DNA of 64,000 nt from Metellina segmentata (lineage: Eukaryota; Arthropoda; Arachnida; Araneae; Tetragnathidae): assembly GCA_947359465.1 (NCBI GenBank), contig OX375881.1:122027967-122091966 (forward strand). Direction: 5' to 3'. Shown one piece after another: positions 21,400 to 32,594 of this stretch. Below the pieces are notes generated by a model. That model saw only the letters and a program-made list of their open reading frames with translations. It had not been told where the DNA came from and made no database searches. Positions within the stretch are counted from its first letter, which is position 1, and every line of letters starts with the position of its first letter. Position numbers and translations under genes: made by a program.

Positions 21400-21780
21400 T
21401 ATGCAAATCCGCTGGCGTCCGGTCCATTATTGTAAGGTAGTGTATAAAATAGCGTAATAGTTAATAGAAAAAAGAATGTTCATTGTTTTTAGAACATAAA
21501 ATAATAGTTAAACACAAGACGAACATGAATAGATACCGAAGTATAAGATTAACACAAAAATAATGAGCGATGTATGAGAGATAAAAACACATACACATTG
21601 AATGAAATTTTTTTAAATGATATGCTTTTCAAAAATTTTAAGAAGGTTTGAGTGGGGATTTTTCTATACCAAATCTTGTATGTTTAAAAATTTGTTACTA
21701 ATAAAGTTAAGGTGGTGACGATTAAAAAAGGGACACTTAAATTAAAATTTGGTGAATGGGAAAAGGGACCACACACATGT
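21400..21780. other. AT-rich spacer, nothing recognised
   Basis: AT-rich sequence at the 3' side of the LINE relic. It may include the LINE 3' untranslated region, but no tail or target duplication could be fixed. Confidence 0.4.
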
Positions 21781-21784
21781 CACA

Positions 21785-23940
21785 CATAGGCGCAGTCTCT
21801 CCTCATAAAAGATGAGTGTGAGTAAAACGTGTGTGCCGGATACGAAGGCGAGTTAAATGTACATCGGAGTGCCGTAATGGGAGGATACGCCATAGTGAAA
21901 TACCTGCACGGACACTGTGTAGTTTATTTTGATTCTGCATGTCCCAATTCTTCCACACTATGTCCCTAACAACTTGTCGTAGGTCATCGTATGGAACGGG
22001 CGCATTTAGTTGAGTCACTGCAGTTTTTACAGCAGCTTCCGCCAGTTCGTTTCCAATGATTCCGATGTGTCCCGGTATCCAAGCAAATGTGATACCGAAA
22101 CCACGTCGGATGTTTGGTGAATTCTATTAGCGACATGAGCCAAAGGATGACTCAGACACACCGATGTCAAATATTTCAACACACTTCTTGAATCTGTATA
22201 GAGGATATAGCTTTTAATTGAAAGAGTGAAAACATATTTTAAATCTTTGCATATAGCTAAAATATTTGTAGTAAAGACAGAAATTTTGAATGATGGTAAT
22301 GAAAATCGAAAAGTATTTGACTCGCATACAATGCGCAACCGGCATAATTATTCGATTTCGAACCATCAGTGTTCATGGCTGAGTGGTCTCTAAAATAGTG
22401 ACGATGAGCGATAAAAAGTTTTCGATAGATGATTACGTTGGTATTTGACCTCTCAAAACCTGTGAATATTTCTTAAATTGATCATTTAAAATGATCCGAA
22501 AGAAAAAAGATAAAAAAAAGAAATCGTTTTGCGACTGATGTCAATCTTGAAGGAGTATTCCTCAAATCATTCTTCGTAAACAAATCAAAAGATGGAATGT
22601 AGGATGGTTTGTTCCTGAAGAGGCGATAGTAAGAACTGTCCAGGAGTAAATTGTGTATAGGCTTGGTTAGATGACCCCAGATGTGATAGTATAATCGTAG
22701 TGACAGCAAAAGACGTGCGGAGGCTAAAGATTGTTCATGACACACAACGTATAGACTTTTAACGGGTGAAGTGCGAAAAGCTCCGGAACAGATCCTCAGT
22801 GCGGTGTGGTGCACTGTATCGAGCTTTGGTAACTCAGACTGACGGGTGGAGACATAGGCTGCACACCCATAGTCCAGCATGGAAGGAATTAAAGCCCAAT
22901 AGATGTTAAGCATGCAGGTCTGTTCCACTTCCCAATATGTACTTGTGAGGACGTTTAAAAGATTCAGCTTTTTTATACAAGACATTCGCAGCTGCTCGAC
23001 GTGGAGTTGGAAGGTGAGTTTCTGGTCAAAAATGACATCTAGAACTCTCACTATGTCCACCACTGCTACCCTGTTACCATCTAGAAAAATATCTGGGTCA
23101 GGATGCAGGTTCCGACGTCGACAGAAATGAACCAAGGATGTATTTTGAGCTGAAAAGTTGAATCCATTACCGACACTCCACCGTGTCAATCGGGAAACAG
23201 CCGCCCGCTGTTGTCGCTCGACGTACCGCATGTCATCCCCCTGACAATCTCTGCTGATATCAGCGATATACAAATTACCATGAACGGTGGTAATTGATTC
23301 AAAATATTGTTTATTTTTATGCAAAAGAGGGTTACACTGAGGACACTACCCTGAAGTACGCACTCATCTTCAGTATATAAATCTGAAAGCGTAGAATCTA
23401 TATGTACTTAAAACTGTCGTAGTGCTATTCTTTTAATCGGTAGATGCCTTCGAAATCCAAGGGTATGTAAATCACGAAGGACTCCATATCTCCAGGTGCT
23501 ATCATACGCCATTTACATGTAGAAGAATACGGAAACTCGATGGTTTCGGAGTAGGAACGCACGGCGTACTTGCGTTTCGAGAGACAAGATGCTATATAAC
23601 GTAGAGAGGGCAACCGTAAAACTGCTTTGAAATACTGAAAGAGCCTGGGTCGTCTGAATAATGTAAACGAGACGAACATTCACCATCCTTTCGAAAAGTT
23701 TGCACATACAGCTGGTGAGTACAATTGGCCAATAGTTATAAGGGTTAGTGGGACTTTTTCCAGGTTTCGGAAAAGGTATAACAAAGGCTCGTCTCCAAGC
23801 CAAAGGGAAAGTACGTATGTTCTTCCCATATTCGATTAATATGCGATAATTGCTTCCCATATGCGTCCCAGAAGTACCCGTCCTGACTTACAGATAGCAG
23901 TTTTTGTTTGAAAATAATGACCATGGTAGAAAGTGCCAAC
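21785..23940 (-). pseudogene. LINE (non-LTR retrotransposon) RT and RNase H relic, 5'-truncated
   Basis: Reading on the minus strand from 23860: WRRAFVIPFPKPGKSPTNPY and NYWPIVLTSCMCKLFERMVN are RT finger motifs. After a frameshift, VLQGSVLSVTLF (about 23350) matches the RT block before the active site, and GNLYIADIS (about 23275) occupies the YxDD position. The thumb and connecting region follow (SAQNTSLVHF, VVDIVRVLDVIFDQKLTFQL, MLDYGCAAYVSTRQSELPKL). The RNase H domain follows with YILYTDSRSVLKYL (about 22200) and WIPGHIGIIGNELAEAA (about 22050), ending near 21785. The first Asp of YxDD appears replaced by Ala. No ORF1 or endonuclease region is present. The layout fits an I/Jockey-type LINE with RNase H. 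Confidence 0.85.
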
Positions 23941-24035
23941 CTTATAAAGCTTAAGTTTGAAGTTTAGCGACGTAACGTTATTTAGTATATGTTTAGCAGT
24001 CATCAATACTGAACGCTCTTAGTGGATTTGCAAAC

Positions 24036-24635
24036 ATGGAAAAAATTGGTTACCGTTATGTGATACAATACTTTCATTTGAAAGGCCTCAGTTCAACCAA
24101 TATCAAAGCAGAGCTAGCTTCTACTCTGGAGAAGACTGCTCCTTCGTTTACAGTAGTAAAATATTGGGTGCCAGAGTTTAAACGAGCCCGTACGAGCTGC
24201 CGAGTCAAACATAGCAGTGGTCGTCCAAATGAGGTAACCACGCCAGAAATGGTGAAGAAAATCCACAAAATGATATTGGATGACCGTCGACCGAAAGTGC
24301 GCGAGCTAGCAGATAGGGTAGGCATTTCAAAAAGTGCTGTACATCGAATATTGACTGAAAATTTGGACATGAGAAAGCTGTACGCAAGATGGGTGCTGCG
24401 ATTACTCACAATGGAACAAAAACAGCGTCGTGAGGTTGTTTCAATCGAGTGTTTGTCGAAGTTTCACAGCAATAAAGCCGTGATTTTGCGTCGATTCATA
24501 ACCATGGATGAAACATAGGTCCATCACTTCACTCCTGAGACGAAGGAACAGTCAAAACAATAGATTGAAAGGGGGGAGAATCTGCTGAAAAGAAGGCAGT
24601 GACAGTTCCATCTGCAGGCAAGGTCATGACGTCAG
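24036..24635 (+). pseudogene. mariner transposase N-terminal two-thirds (left part of a chimera)
   Basis: Starts MEKIGYRYVIQYFHLKGLSS and shows the two mariner helix-turn-helix regions, the linker SSGRPNEVTTPEMV, then VRELADRVGISKSAVHRILT, MRKLYARWVLRLLTMEQKQ and RRFITMDET with the first catalytic Asp. A TAG replaces the Trp of the usual TMDETWVHH. The mariner reading continues HFTPETKEQSKQ and, in a shifted frame, VPSAGKVMTSVF at about 24606-24640. There it stops matching mariner and becomes Tc1-like. No DD34D second half is present. Confidence 0.82.
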
Positions 24636-24639
24636 TTTT

Positions 24640-25105
24640 TCGGTTTAGTGATGATCTGGGGTGCGATATCACATCGTGTTCTTGGCCCACTTGTTGTTTT
24701 GAATGGCCGTGTTACAGAAGAGGATTATGCCAGTCTTCTGACCGACCATCTTCACCCAATGGTGCAAACTGTGTTTCCTGATAAACGACCAGTCTTCCAA
24801 AATGATAATGCCCCCATTCACACCTGTGGAATTGCCCGAGACTGGTTTTATGAACACGACGATGAAATCACCTCATATGGCCCCTCAGTCCCCCGATCTC
24901 AATATAATTGAATCTTTTTGGGGTATTTTAGAAAACAAGCTGTGCAGTCGATTCCCTCCTCCAAAGACACTTTCTGAATTAGGGACTTTTTGCAATTTGA
25001 ATGGGAACGTATCCCTCTGAATGTTGTACGTGACTTGTATTTGTCAATTCTACGTCGGATACAAGCTGTAATTCATGCAAAAGGAGGACCAACCGCCTAT
25101 TAATA
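24640..25105 (+). pseudogene. Tc1-like transposase C-terminal half (right part of a chimera)
   Basis: The plus strand reads LVMIWGAISHRVLGPLVVLN, GRVTEEDYASLLTDHLHPMV and PVFQNDNAPIHTCGIARDWF (second catalytic Asp). After a one-base shift it reads SPDLNIIESFWGILENKLCS (third residue Glu), then VVRDLYLSILRRIQAVIHAK and GGPTAY with a stop. All of this is the second half of a Tc1 transposase. A Tc1-style right terminus follows at about 25122-25156 (CACAGGTGTTCACATTATTT, then TGTTCAACCCCTATA). The Tc1 first half and left end are missing; the mariner half takes their place. Confidence 0.82.
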
Positions 25106-25159
25106 AAAAAAATTCTCTTTTCACAGGTGTTCACATTATTTTGTTCAACCCCTATAGCT

Positions 25160-25540
25160 GATGCCATCAGGACCAGGTGCAGTTGTCCTGGTCTTCCGAA
25201 GGCATAGCTTTAACTTCTCTTTCGTAAATGATCAGTTATAGGTGAGATCGGATCGAAAATGGAAATTAATGCGATGGGATTCCGCACGGTGTTGTGTGCG
25301 TTGAAATGCCTTTGAATATGTGTTTGAACAGGAGACCGTAGAGAAAGCCCGACGTGGGAGGAAGAAAAGTAAAATGCAGAAGGGTAGAGGAGGAAACGAA
25401 AAATGAAAGGTAAAAATATCATATGTACCTCGGGATTGTGAAGCCTGTACAAGCCTAAAGAAGGTATGGCCCTGAGGGCACAGCTAACGAATATGCTGTT
25501 CTTAACGGAGCCTCAAATATGCATGGTAGGTAGGTATTTT
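25160..25540. other. Intergenic sequence, nothing recognised
   Basis: No protein or repeat family was recognised. A GGTAGGTAGGTATTTTA word at about 25526 resembles a SINE tail but no SINE body is attached. Confidence 0.4.
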
Positions 25541-25544
25541 ATCG

Positions 25545-26560
25545 TCCAAAAGGCATCACACACGTTCTTGATCGGGGACAGGTTTGTTGATATGCTGACC
25601 ATGGAACGATATCGTTGTGTCGTAGACAAGGTGAAGAGACTTCATAAATATGGGATAAAGCATTGTCTTGTGAAAACGGTTGTAACATTTCTTATACGTA
25701 ACGGTGACCTGCAAAGATCGCGTACCGAATACCAAAGGTGATTCGTCATCACACACCAGGTCATTTGGACGTGTGACACAGCACAACAAACCGTGCATCT
25801 TGGCGCTGACCACGTTGCTTCCACATACGGATTCTATTATCGTCTTCACCCAGAATGAAGCGGGATTCATCAGTGAAGTCCACTCGATGTCATTCGACGC
25901 CCCATGTCCGTCTGGCTCGACACCATTCCAGTCTTTGACGCCGATTTAATGCTGTTAAAGGCAGTAGTCTTAACGGTCAATGTGATTTTAGTCCCACGTC
26001 GTGAAGCCGTCAACAAAATGTGCGATAACTTATTGGATGATCGAGAGAGGTTCCCACTGGCCCGGCCCATTGGATGTCTGTAACAGTGGCTGTTGGTTCA
26101 GTACGCGCATGTTTTATAACATATCAATTCTCTCTCGGTCTGGTTTCTCAAGGCCTTCCTATGCCTGGTTGACGTTGGTATGTGAATTGTTGTATCCACC
26201 GCTGGCCAACAGCGTGAAACATCACTACAACCAATATGTTGTGCAATCCGTCGATTAGATCATCCACCTTCTCGAAGGCCAACTACCCGATCCCTGTCAA
26301 ACTCTCCCAGTTGATTAAATTGCTCGCGAACTTTTTACCAAGGTATAACTCACTGAGAAACCATGTAACCAACACAACAGCATGAGTCAAAATGATTTTG
26401 CTGCGCTACTGGATGTTCTATGATGCCTCCGTATGCAGCGTGTTGCCTTGCGATTGGTGCATGCTCAAACGATTCTGAAAATCTGATGATTTGCATCTTC
26501 AACGTAGATGTACTCTTCCAAATTTCATTTACACCGGTCTACACCTTCCAGGTGCAATGT
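25545..26560 (-). pseudogene. Tc1-like element relic, heavily decayed
   Basis: Minus-strand fragments in changing frames: an HTH-like start near 26330 (TGIG...AFEKVDDLIDGLH), IGRPxETRPRENLYVIKHAR-like linker near 26130, LRLLPLTALNRRQRLEWCRA near 25960, DFTDESRFILGEDDNRIRMW (about 25880-25820, first catalytic Asp), then FAGHRYV and FSQDNALSHI (about 25650, second Asp) and a last block near 25590. The order and spacing match a Tc1 transposase of about 1 kb. Termini were not identified. Confidence 0.65.
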
Positions 26561-26642
26561 TTTTTGTCTTAGAGTGTATGTATCGTGATTCTATGAGATG
26601 ATATTTTTTAAGTTAATCTAATCATTCAACACATTTATTTAA

Positions 26643-29405
26643 GGCATCTGCCTGCCTTCGGGGGTCATTTTTTGAAATTACATGAATTTTTACTTCTAAC
26701 TTAAATTTTAGGATTAAACACAGCATAAAACTAGAAACAAAATGTAAAATAAAAGTATCTAATAATTTGTTAATTTTTTAAATAGAAAAACAAGGTAAAA
26801 ATTTTAGTAAAATACGGCAATACGCAGAAGGATATAACTCCAAAAGAAATCATTATATCTCTGTTTTGTAAATTTTATAATGTTTATAATGAACATTTTG
26901 AAGATATAGACTATTATCATGGTGATCATACATATATCTCTGAACTTCTGGGAACTCTATTACAACATTTTAAAAAGTTCCCTAAACTTTAGCACAAGTA
27001 CTGAATTAAAAGACTGTAAATCAGAAAATTATTAATATTTAACCATGGCAATAGTATATTTCCTGTATATATGTGTGTACAACATGCCTTAAAAATTGCA
27101 AAGCATTTGAACTTTAACTTTTTGAGTTATACTCAGTTGCGTAAAGAAAAAACATGTAAACATTAGTTTTGAGAAAAATGGAAAAATAACTTTATGTACC
27201 TAAAAAACTGTAATAAAACTCTCGTGATGCATTAAAATGCACCTGGTTCATAAAATTCATTTGTTTTTCTGTCTTAAACAGTGATTTTTTTTCTTTCTTA
27301 GTGCTTTCAATATTTTCCTACGCTTTTTTTTAGAAGTAGAAGAATGCCGCTTTGAATCACGAATTCTACTACTATCCAAATGTTTATAAGCTTTCAAAGT
27401 AAAAAAGCCAGGATTAATGTTCATATTTTCAATTATATGTGTACAACCTTTAAATCCATAATTGAAGTGAATAACAGCATCATACACCCCTAACTTCATG
27501 GTTTTGAGGCCAACAAATACCTCTTTTGGTAATCTTTGCCATATATTACCATTGAGGCATTCATTGGCATTCTGTGTTTTACCGTGTAAACACTTACTAA
27601 GAAGTTCTTTAGAGCACAGTTCAAGATATGTGGGCTTGATTTTGTTGAGAATTTCATTTGGCAGCCCACTATACTTTTGTTTCGAAGCAGCCCCAGAATC
27701 AATTGCTCTTTGCTAATAACACTAACTGTCTTTACCAATCGAGCATTGTCCATGCATTGGTTTTTTAATGTTCGATGCACAGTGAAACAAAGCAGCTATC
27801 ACACTCTGCTGCATCTTTTGGAAACTGCCTACATTCGACCTCACTGCAATTCCATAATAATTTTGCAGTCTGTCAATAAAGGCATCTGTCAACTTTCCCT
27901 TACCCGACAAACCTTTAATTTTATACTTTAATTTACGAAGACGTGAACCGACTCTCTTTTGGACGTGGCCTATGCATTCCAACTTTGTAACGCTATTTTC
28001 ACCATAAGTGTCTTTCACATTCATATAAGCTTTTGAGTCACCGTCTCCGTAGTACTGAGTATATTTCAGCTTTCGTTTATTTTCCGAACGAAGAAATATA
28101 CGTGAAGCACCCACAACTTCCATTTTAGACGACGACCCTTCAAAATTGCACTGGCACACATGATCCGCTTTAAGAGAGTCGTATACAGTGCCTCTGGGAA
28201 TTTTTTCTAATGCTTTGCATTTTGGGCAGTATGATGACATGACTTCAATGTCAACTACTTTTCCAGTGTCGACAGAAATGGCAGCAACGCACCCATTCAT
28301 AGAGGTATAACCTCTCCGCTGCCACGTTCCATCGACAGATACTCCACATTCAGTTGCTTCATTATGATCAGTCCCCTTTTCTTGTACTATTTCAGAAGCT
28401 GCATTTTCCATGGATTTTTTAGCTACTTCTGAAATAACTCCTAAAAGCCTATTTTCATGAATAACATACGGAGATTTTGATAATCCAGGCATATTTAATG
28501 TCGCACATAATTTGTAAGCTGCTGAGAAACCTTTACCTATTTGTCGCATGGCAAAAACAAATCTGGTGTTTATTTCAGGTAAGTTCACAACTTTCTTAGA
28601 TGAAGCAAACCCTTTGCAAAAGTCACAGCTCCCACATTTTAAAACAAAATGTGAACACAGACCATACCTTGACTCCTCACATAAATATAATCCAGTGGCA
28701 AAGCAACTTGGGCAGCAGAGTTCAGAAAACAAATTTGTGATAATATCCATATCAAAAATTCTGGTACCACATAGCGGAATATCATTTTCATTCATTTTGA
28801 TAGAGCTAATTTCTTTCAACTTTGATGAACTAGCATCGCAGATCGTAGCATCCAAAGAACTACTTTGCGACTTGTTTTTACTAAAGCGATTGCCATAAAA
28901 TCGGCGTTTTCGCTTTGTTTGGATACTTTTGCCCATTTTGTCTTGAAAAAGACAGTTGTTTTCAAGAATTAGCTATTTACCAAGACTTTTTAATATCAGA
29001 GAAACAGTGAAACAAGAATGTAAACACAGCGCTCATAACAAAATAATTGCTGCCAGTTTTATAATTATATCAGCATTAAAATCAAATTGCCAGATATAAT
29101 TCAAAAGTTTTATATTTGAAATATAAATTTATAAATGGCTTATTGAGGTACAATGTCAAATTTCATATCGAAATTGAAAGAAACAATCATGTAAACAAAC
29201 ATTTTAGGGAACTTCCGGTTGGAAAATAGAACTTCCGGTTTCAAAAATCAGCTGCGTAGTAGTATAAAAACACCTATAACTCCAGTTCTAAATTAGTTAG
29301 AAACAAAATTTCAACAGAATTTGGAAGAAAAACGTTCAAACTACAATAGTAGAACAAAATTGAAAAATCGATGTTTTCACCAAAATTCATCTTTTAAAGG
29401 CATCC
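26643..29405 (-). mobile_element. TTAA-flanked DNA transposon, near full length (2763 bp)
   Basis: TTAA occurs at 26639-26642 and 29406-29409. The left end GGCATCTGCCTGCC resembles the terminus of the element at 43333 (GGTATCTGACTACG). The right end, read inward, is GGATGCCTTTAAAAG, so the terminal repeats are diverged and the boundaries are less certain than for the other two copies. The 5' region has AACTTCCGGTTTCAAAAATC near 29231, shared with the element at 43.5 kb. One large transposase gene runs on the minus strand. Confidence 0.72.
27257..28936 (-). pseudogene. Mutator-like transposase, full length with two stops
   Basis: One frame runs 559 codons from MGKSIQTKRKRRFYGNRF (a basic, Lys/Arg-rich start) to the stop at 27257. 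Residues 74-107 carry Cys pairs (CCPSC, LC, CGSCDFC) consistent with a zinc ribbon. The transposase core has VDGTWQRRGYTSMNG (Asp202), CPKC (237-240), YYGDGDSKAYMNVK (Asp298/Asp300) and KLECIGHVQKRVGSRLR (Glu320). These acidic residues are my candidates for the DDE set. The frame continues as HGQCSIGKDS, then two stops three codons apart at 27716-27724, then QRAIDSGAASKQKYSGLPNE, LLSKCLHGKTQNANECLNGN and WQRLPKEVFVGLKTMKLGVY to a basic tail (STSKKKRRKILKALRKKK). There is no frameshift. Comparison with the copy at 43.6 kb (ENSWCRFQRA) shows the stops replace Trp and the residue before Gln-Arg-Ala. Family assignment (Pfam Mutator-like, PF20700) is from memory. Confidence 0.85.
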
Positions 29406-29409
29406 TTAA

Positions 29410-29885
29410 AACACCAATTTAAAAAATCTTCATCAAGACTTTTATGGAAAACATGTATGATAAGATATTAATCTATACTAAGAATCAATTTATCATCTAA
29501 TCCAAGATTAAAAATTGATTTATGTTAATTGGTCTTTCATTTACGAAAATGTAACAATGTAGTTTGTTACAAGAAATGGAAAAAGCGATTGAGGAAAAAA
29601 CTAGCTTCATTCCATGCAAACTATTATACTTGAAAATGCGGAGGGTATTTAGTCCGATAGTGATTCTCTAGGATATAGATCAAAATTTAAATTAAATTAT
29701 TTTATAATTAATTATTCTGATACCTGATGATTCTATAATCTGATGAATTTATAGTTTGATAATGCTATAGTTTTACACTAGAAGTGACGTTGGGGTAATT
29801 TTGACCATTTTTCCAAATTTCACTTGCTTTATTTAACCATACAGTTGAACATCGAAACTCATATTTTTTAACTTTTCTTAAAATA
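29410..29885. other. AT-rich spacer, nothing recognised
   Basis: AT-rich sequence between two transposons with no recognised gene or repeat. Words such as ATTCTATAATCTGATGA recur here and near 32.45-32.5 kb. Confidence 0.45.
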
Positions 29886-31101
29886 CAAAGTCCAATCACA
29901 TTAATGTGACCACCTGTCAAAAGCCAGAATAACCACCTTTGGCAGAGCGGTCCGCTGCGAGACGTGCAGGAAGAGAGTCAATTCGGTTTCTGAAGGTGTT
30001 CACTGGGATGTTGAGCCATGCCGACTCCAGTGCCGTGGCCAGCTGCTCTAGATTACGCGGTTGAGGATTCATGGCGCGAAAAACACGATCGAGGTGGTCA
30101 AACAGATTTTCGATTGGGTTTAAATCCGGTGAGTTTGCTGGCCAGGGGAGTACGATAAACTCATCCTGGTGTTCTTTGAACCACGCACATACACTGCGGG
30201 CTGTATGACACCTCGCATCGTCCTGCTCGTAGATGCCATCATTATGAGGGAAAATAATTCGCATGTAGGGGTGGACATGGTCCGCAAGGACAGATGCGTA
30301 CTTTTGTTGATCCATCGGGCCTTCCACAATGATGAGTGCATCCAGTGAATTCCAGGAAAACTTTCCCTAAGCCATTATGCTCCCTCCTCCAGCCTGGATC
30401 CTTTCGATTGTTGCAGGGTGTATGCTTTCAGACGTTTCACGCCGCATACGCCAACGTCCATCTGTCCAATGGAGCATAAAACGTGACTCATCGGAAAAAG
30501 CCACCTGTCGCCACTCTGTGGACGTGCAGTTGCGGTACTGGCGTGTAAATTCCAGCATTTGTCGCCGATGAACAGCAGTCGGCATAAGTGCATTAACCAG
30601 GCGTCTGCTGCGGAGGCCCATGCGCAGCAACGTTCGCTGAACCGTTGTTGAGGATACACTCTTGGTAGCCCCTTTGTTCATCTGGGCGGTCAGTTGCTCA
30701 ACAGTTGCACTTCTATTCGCCCGAACGCATCTCCGTAGCCTTCGTTCGCCTATGCCATCTATAGCCCCTGGTGCACCACATGAGCCACGCCGCTTATTTT
30801 GGATAGTGCCATTTTCCATGCACGGTATACTTTTACCACGGCGGCACAAGAACAGTTCACAAAATTAGCCGTTTCCGAAATGCTTCCACCCTTGGCCCGA
30901 AAGCCAATAATCATGCCCTTTTGGACGTCGGATAAATCCCTACGTTTCTGCATTACGCCAACGTTTGAAATGCTTTCCGATGCCCTAGGACATCCTTTAT
31001 ATACATTCCACTGCAATGTGCTGCCACCTGCCTTTTTTGATTGTTTATTTCACGTTGACGTCGAAAGTAGGTGGTGGTCACATTAATGTGATTGGACTGT
31101 G
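29886..31101 (-). mobile_element. Tc1-like transposon, near intact (1216 bp)
   Basis: Termini CAAAGTCCAATCACATTAAT (then GTGACCACC) and CACAGTCCAATCACATTAAT (then GTGACCACC) are inverted repeats of 29 bp with one difference. TA flanks both ends (29884-29885 and 31102-31103). The terminal repeat contains the palindrome CACATTAATGTG. One transposase gene lies inside with a single frameshift and a single stop. Confidence 0.9.
29917..30953 (-). pseudogene. Tc1-like transposase, one frameshift and one stop
   Basis: The likely start is MQKRRDLSDVQKGMIIGFRA at 30953, followed by an HTH (GSISETANFVNCS) and VYRAWK. One A appears lost from an A-run near 30815, and the frame then continues NGTIQNKRRGSCGAPGAI with a second HTH and QMLEFTRQYRNCTSTEWRQV, then AFSDESRFMLHW (first catalytic Asp). 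GGGSIMA is followed by TAG at 30367, a position that is normally Trp in a VWG motif. The same frame resumes and holds YEQDDARCHTARSV (second Asp) and SPDLNPIENLFDHLDRV (third residue Glu; I count 36 residues between). It ends SAKGGYSGF. Otherwise open throughout, about 346 codons. Confidence 0.9.
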
Positions 31102-31174
31102 TATATTCCAATCTAGTATAATGTAATGTATAATATTGTGTAATATTATACATTACATTATGTATTGTCGTATA

Positions 31175-32169
31175 CGAGGGTTGTAAATAAAGTAATGGCA
31201 ACATACCTGGAAAACATTTTTTAACGAACGTACAAGCAAAATTACATTACATTCCTTCAAAATAATCACCAGCAAAGTCTTGTACCTTTTGCCAGATGTC
31301 AGCAAGCCATACAATACCGTTGGTAAGGTATTTTCAGTTGATATCAGCGACGGAACGCCCTACTGCTCGGGTCACAAATGGTACGTCAGGAAATCGGATG
31401 CCTCGAAGGAGTTCTTTCAACGTAGGAAAAAGGTCGTAGTCATAAGGACTCGTGTCAGGTGAGTACGGAGGGTGTTCCAACACCTCCCAAGACTACCGTC
31501 GCAAAAGATGATTTACAGCTTGTGCAACATGACAACGAGCATTGTCATTGCGGTATCTGTCGAGGTGGTTACCAGCCAGTGCATACTGGTGCCATTTCTG
31601 TACTTCCGTGAGTCGATGTGGAACCCAGCAGGAAGCAATTTTCCTCACGTTAAGACGTTTCTTCAGTATCTACCACACTATTTGATGACTGAGCCCAACT
31701 TCAACGGATAATTCCCGGACAGTCCATCGACGGTCTATGGAAAGCACACCACTCACTATGTCAACGTGATGTTGATGAATGAATGGCCGACCTGTGGTGA
31801 AAATCCGCAGTCTCAGTCCGATATGCACTAAACGCTTTAACCCATAGTGCAACCGTCCTATACGGTAACGCATTCTCGCCACAGGCTTCAGATAATCGTT
31901 GATAACATTGCAATGCATTTTTGCCACGAGCAACCTCGATTTTAATCCACAAACGCTTATCACTTTTTGTAAACATGATTTAGAGCGGTAAAAACAAGAC
32001 TGTCCACTTCAACGCCATACAGCAACTACCCCTTCAACTGGATCGACGGTTTTATGTACGCTTCACATCGCCAACAGTGTCACCTCACTGCTCCGATATC
32101 ATATTTACGTATGCTTGATATTCTGTGACCTCCTGAGCTAAGTTGCCACTAATTTATTTACAACCCTCG
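31175..32169 (-). mobile_element. mariner element with internal deletion (995 bp)
   Basis: The termini CGAGGGTTGTAAATAAAGTA (left) and CGAGGGTTGTAAATAAATTA (right, reverse complement) are inverted repeats of about 29 bp. TA flanks both ends (31173-31174 and 32170-32171). The element starts 73 bp after the preceding Tc1 ends. It is about 0.3 kb shorter than a usual mariner. Confidence 0.9.
31285..31976 (-). pseudogene. mariner transposase, internally deleted
   Basis: Start MFTKSDKRLWIKIEVARGKN (31976), followed by CYQRLSEACGENALPYRTVA, WVKAFSAYRTETADFH and, in a shifted frame, HQHHVDIVSGVLSIDRRWTV and RELSVEVGLSHQIVW. Near 31590 the reading jumps from EVQKWHQYALAGN to a segment with NDNARCHVAQAVNHLL (second catalytic Asp), then a HPPYSPDT block near 31465 and further C-terminal words (WLADIWQKVQDF) to about 31285. 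The first catalytic Asp region is deleted. Several frameshifts. Confidence 0.8.
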
Positions 32170-32171
32170 TA

Positions 32172-32592
32172 TGATATATAATATTTTTAGTTACCATTTC
32201 AAAAGAATAACTTTTTAAGCAAGGAAAAAGAATTACCTCTAAAGACTACATCAAAAATTATTTTTAAAAACCTCTCTAAAAACTAAAACAAACCCTATAA
32301 AAACTCTTATATATTGTCATTTCAACATCTTTTATCAATTACAAAAATGCAGTTTGATATGGCTTACCTTTCGCATAAGGATCAAGTTGACCCCCAACGG
32401 CGGTTTAAGGTAAGTCTAAAATCCGGCTTTTCTAGTGTTAAGGATTCTATAATTTCATGAATCTATACTTCGATAATCCTATAGTTTAAGGATTCTATAA
32501 TCTGATAATTCTAAAATTTGATGACCTCGCCGGGTCATATACAACCCAAAAAATAAATCATTTTTTCATGTTTTTACAATTAATCATAAGTG
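32172..32592. other. AT-rich spacer, nothing recognised
   Basis: AT-rich sequence with repeated ATTCTATAATTTGATGA-like words near 32450-32525. No gene recognised. Confidence 0.45.
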
Positions 32593-32594
32593 TC

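Noticed and set aside
25526..25545. GGTAGGTAGGTATTTTA, like a SINE tail
   Set aside because: No SINE body follows in either direction; the word is too short to call an insertion.
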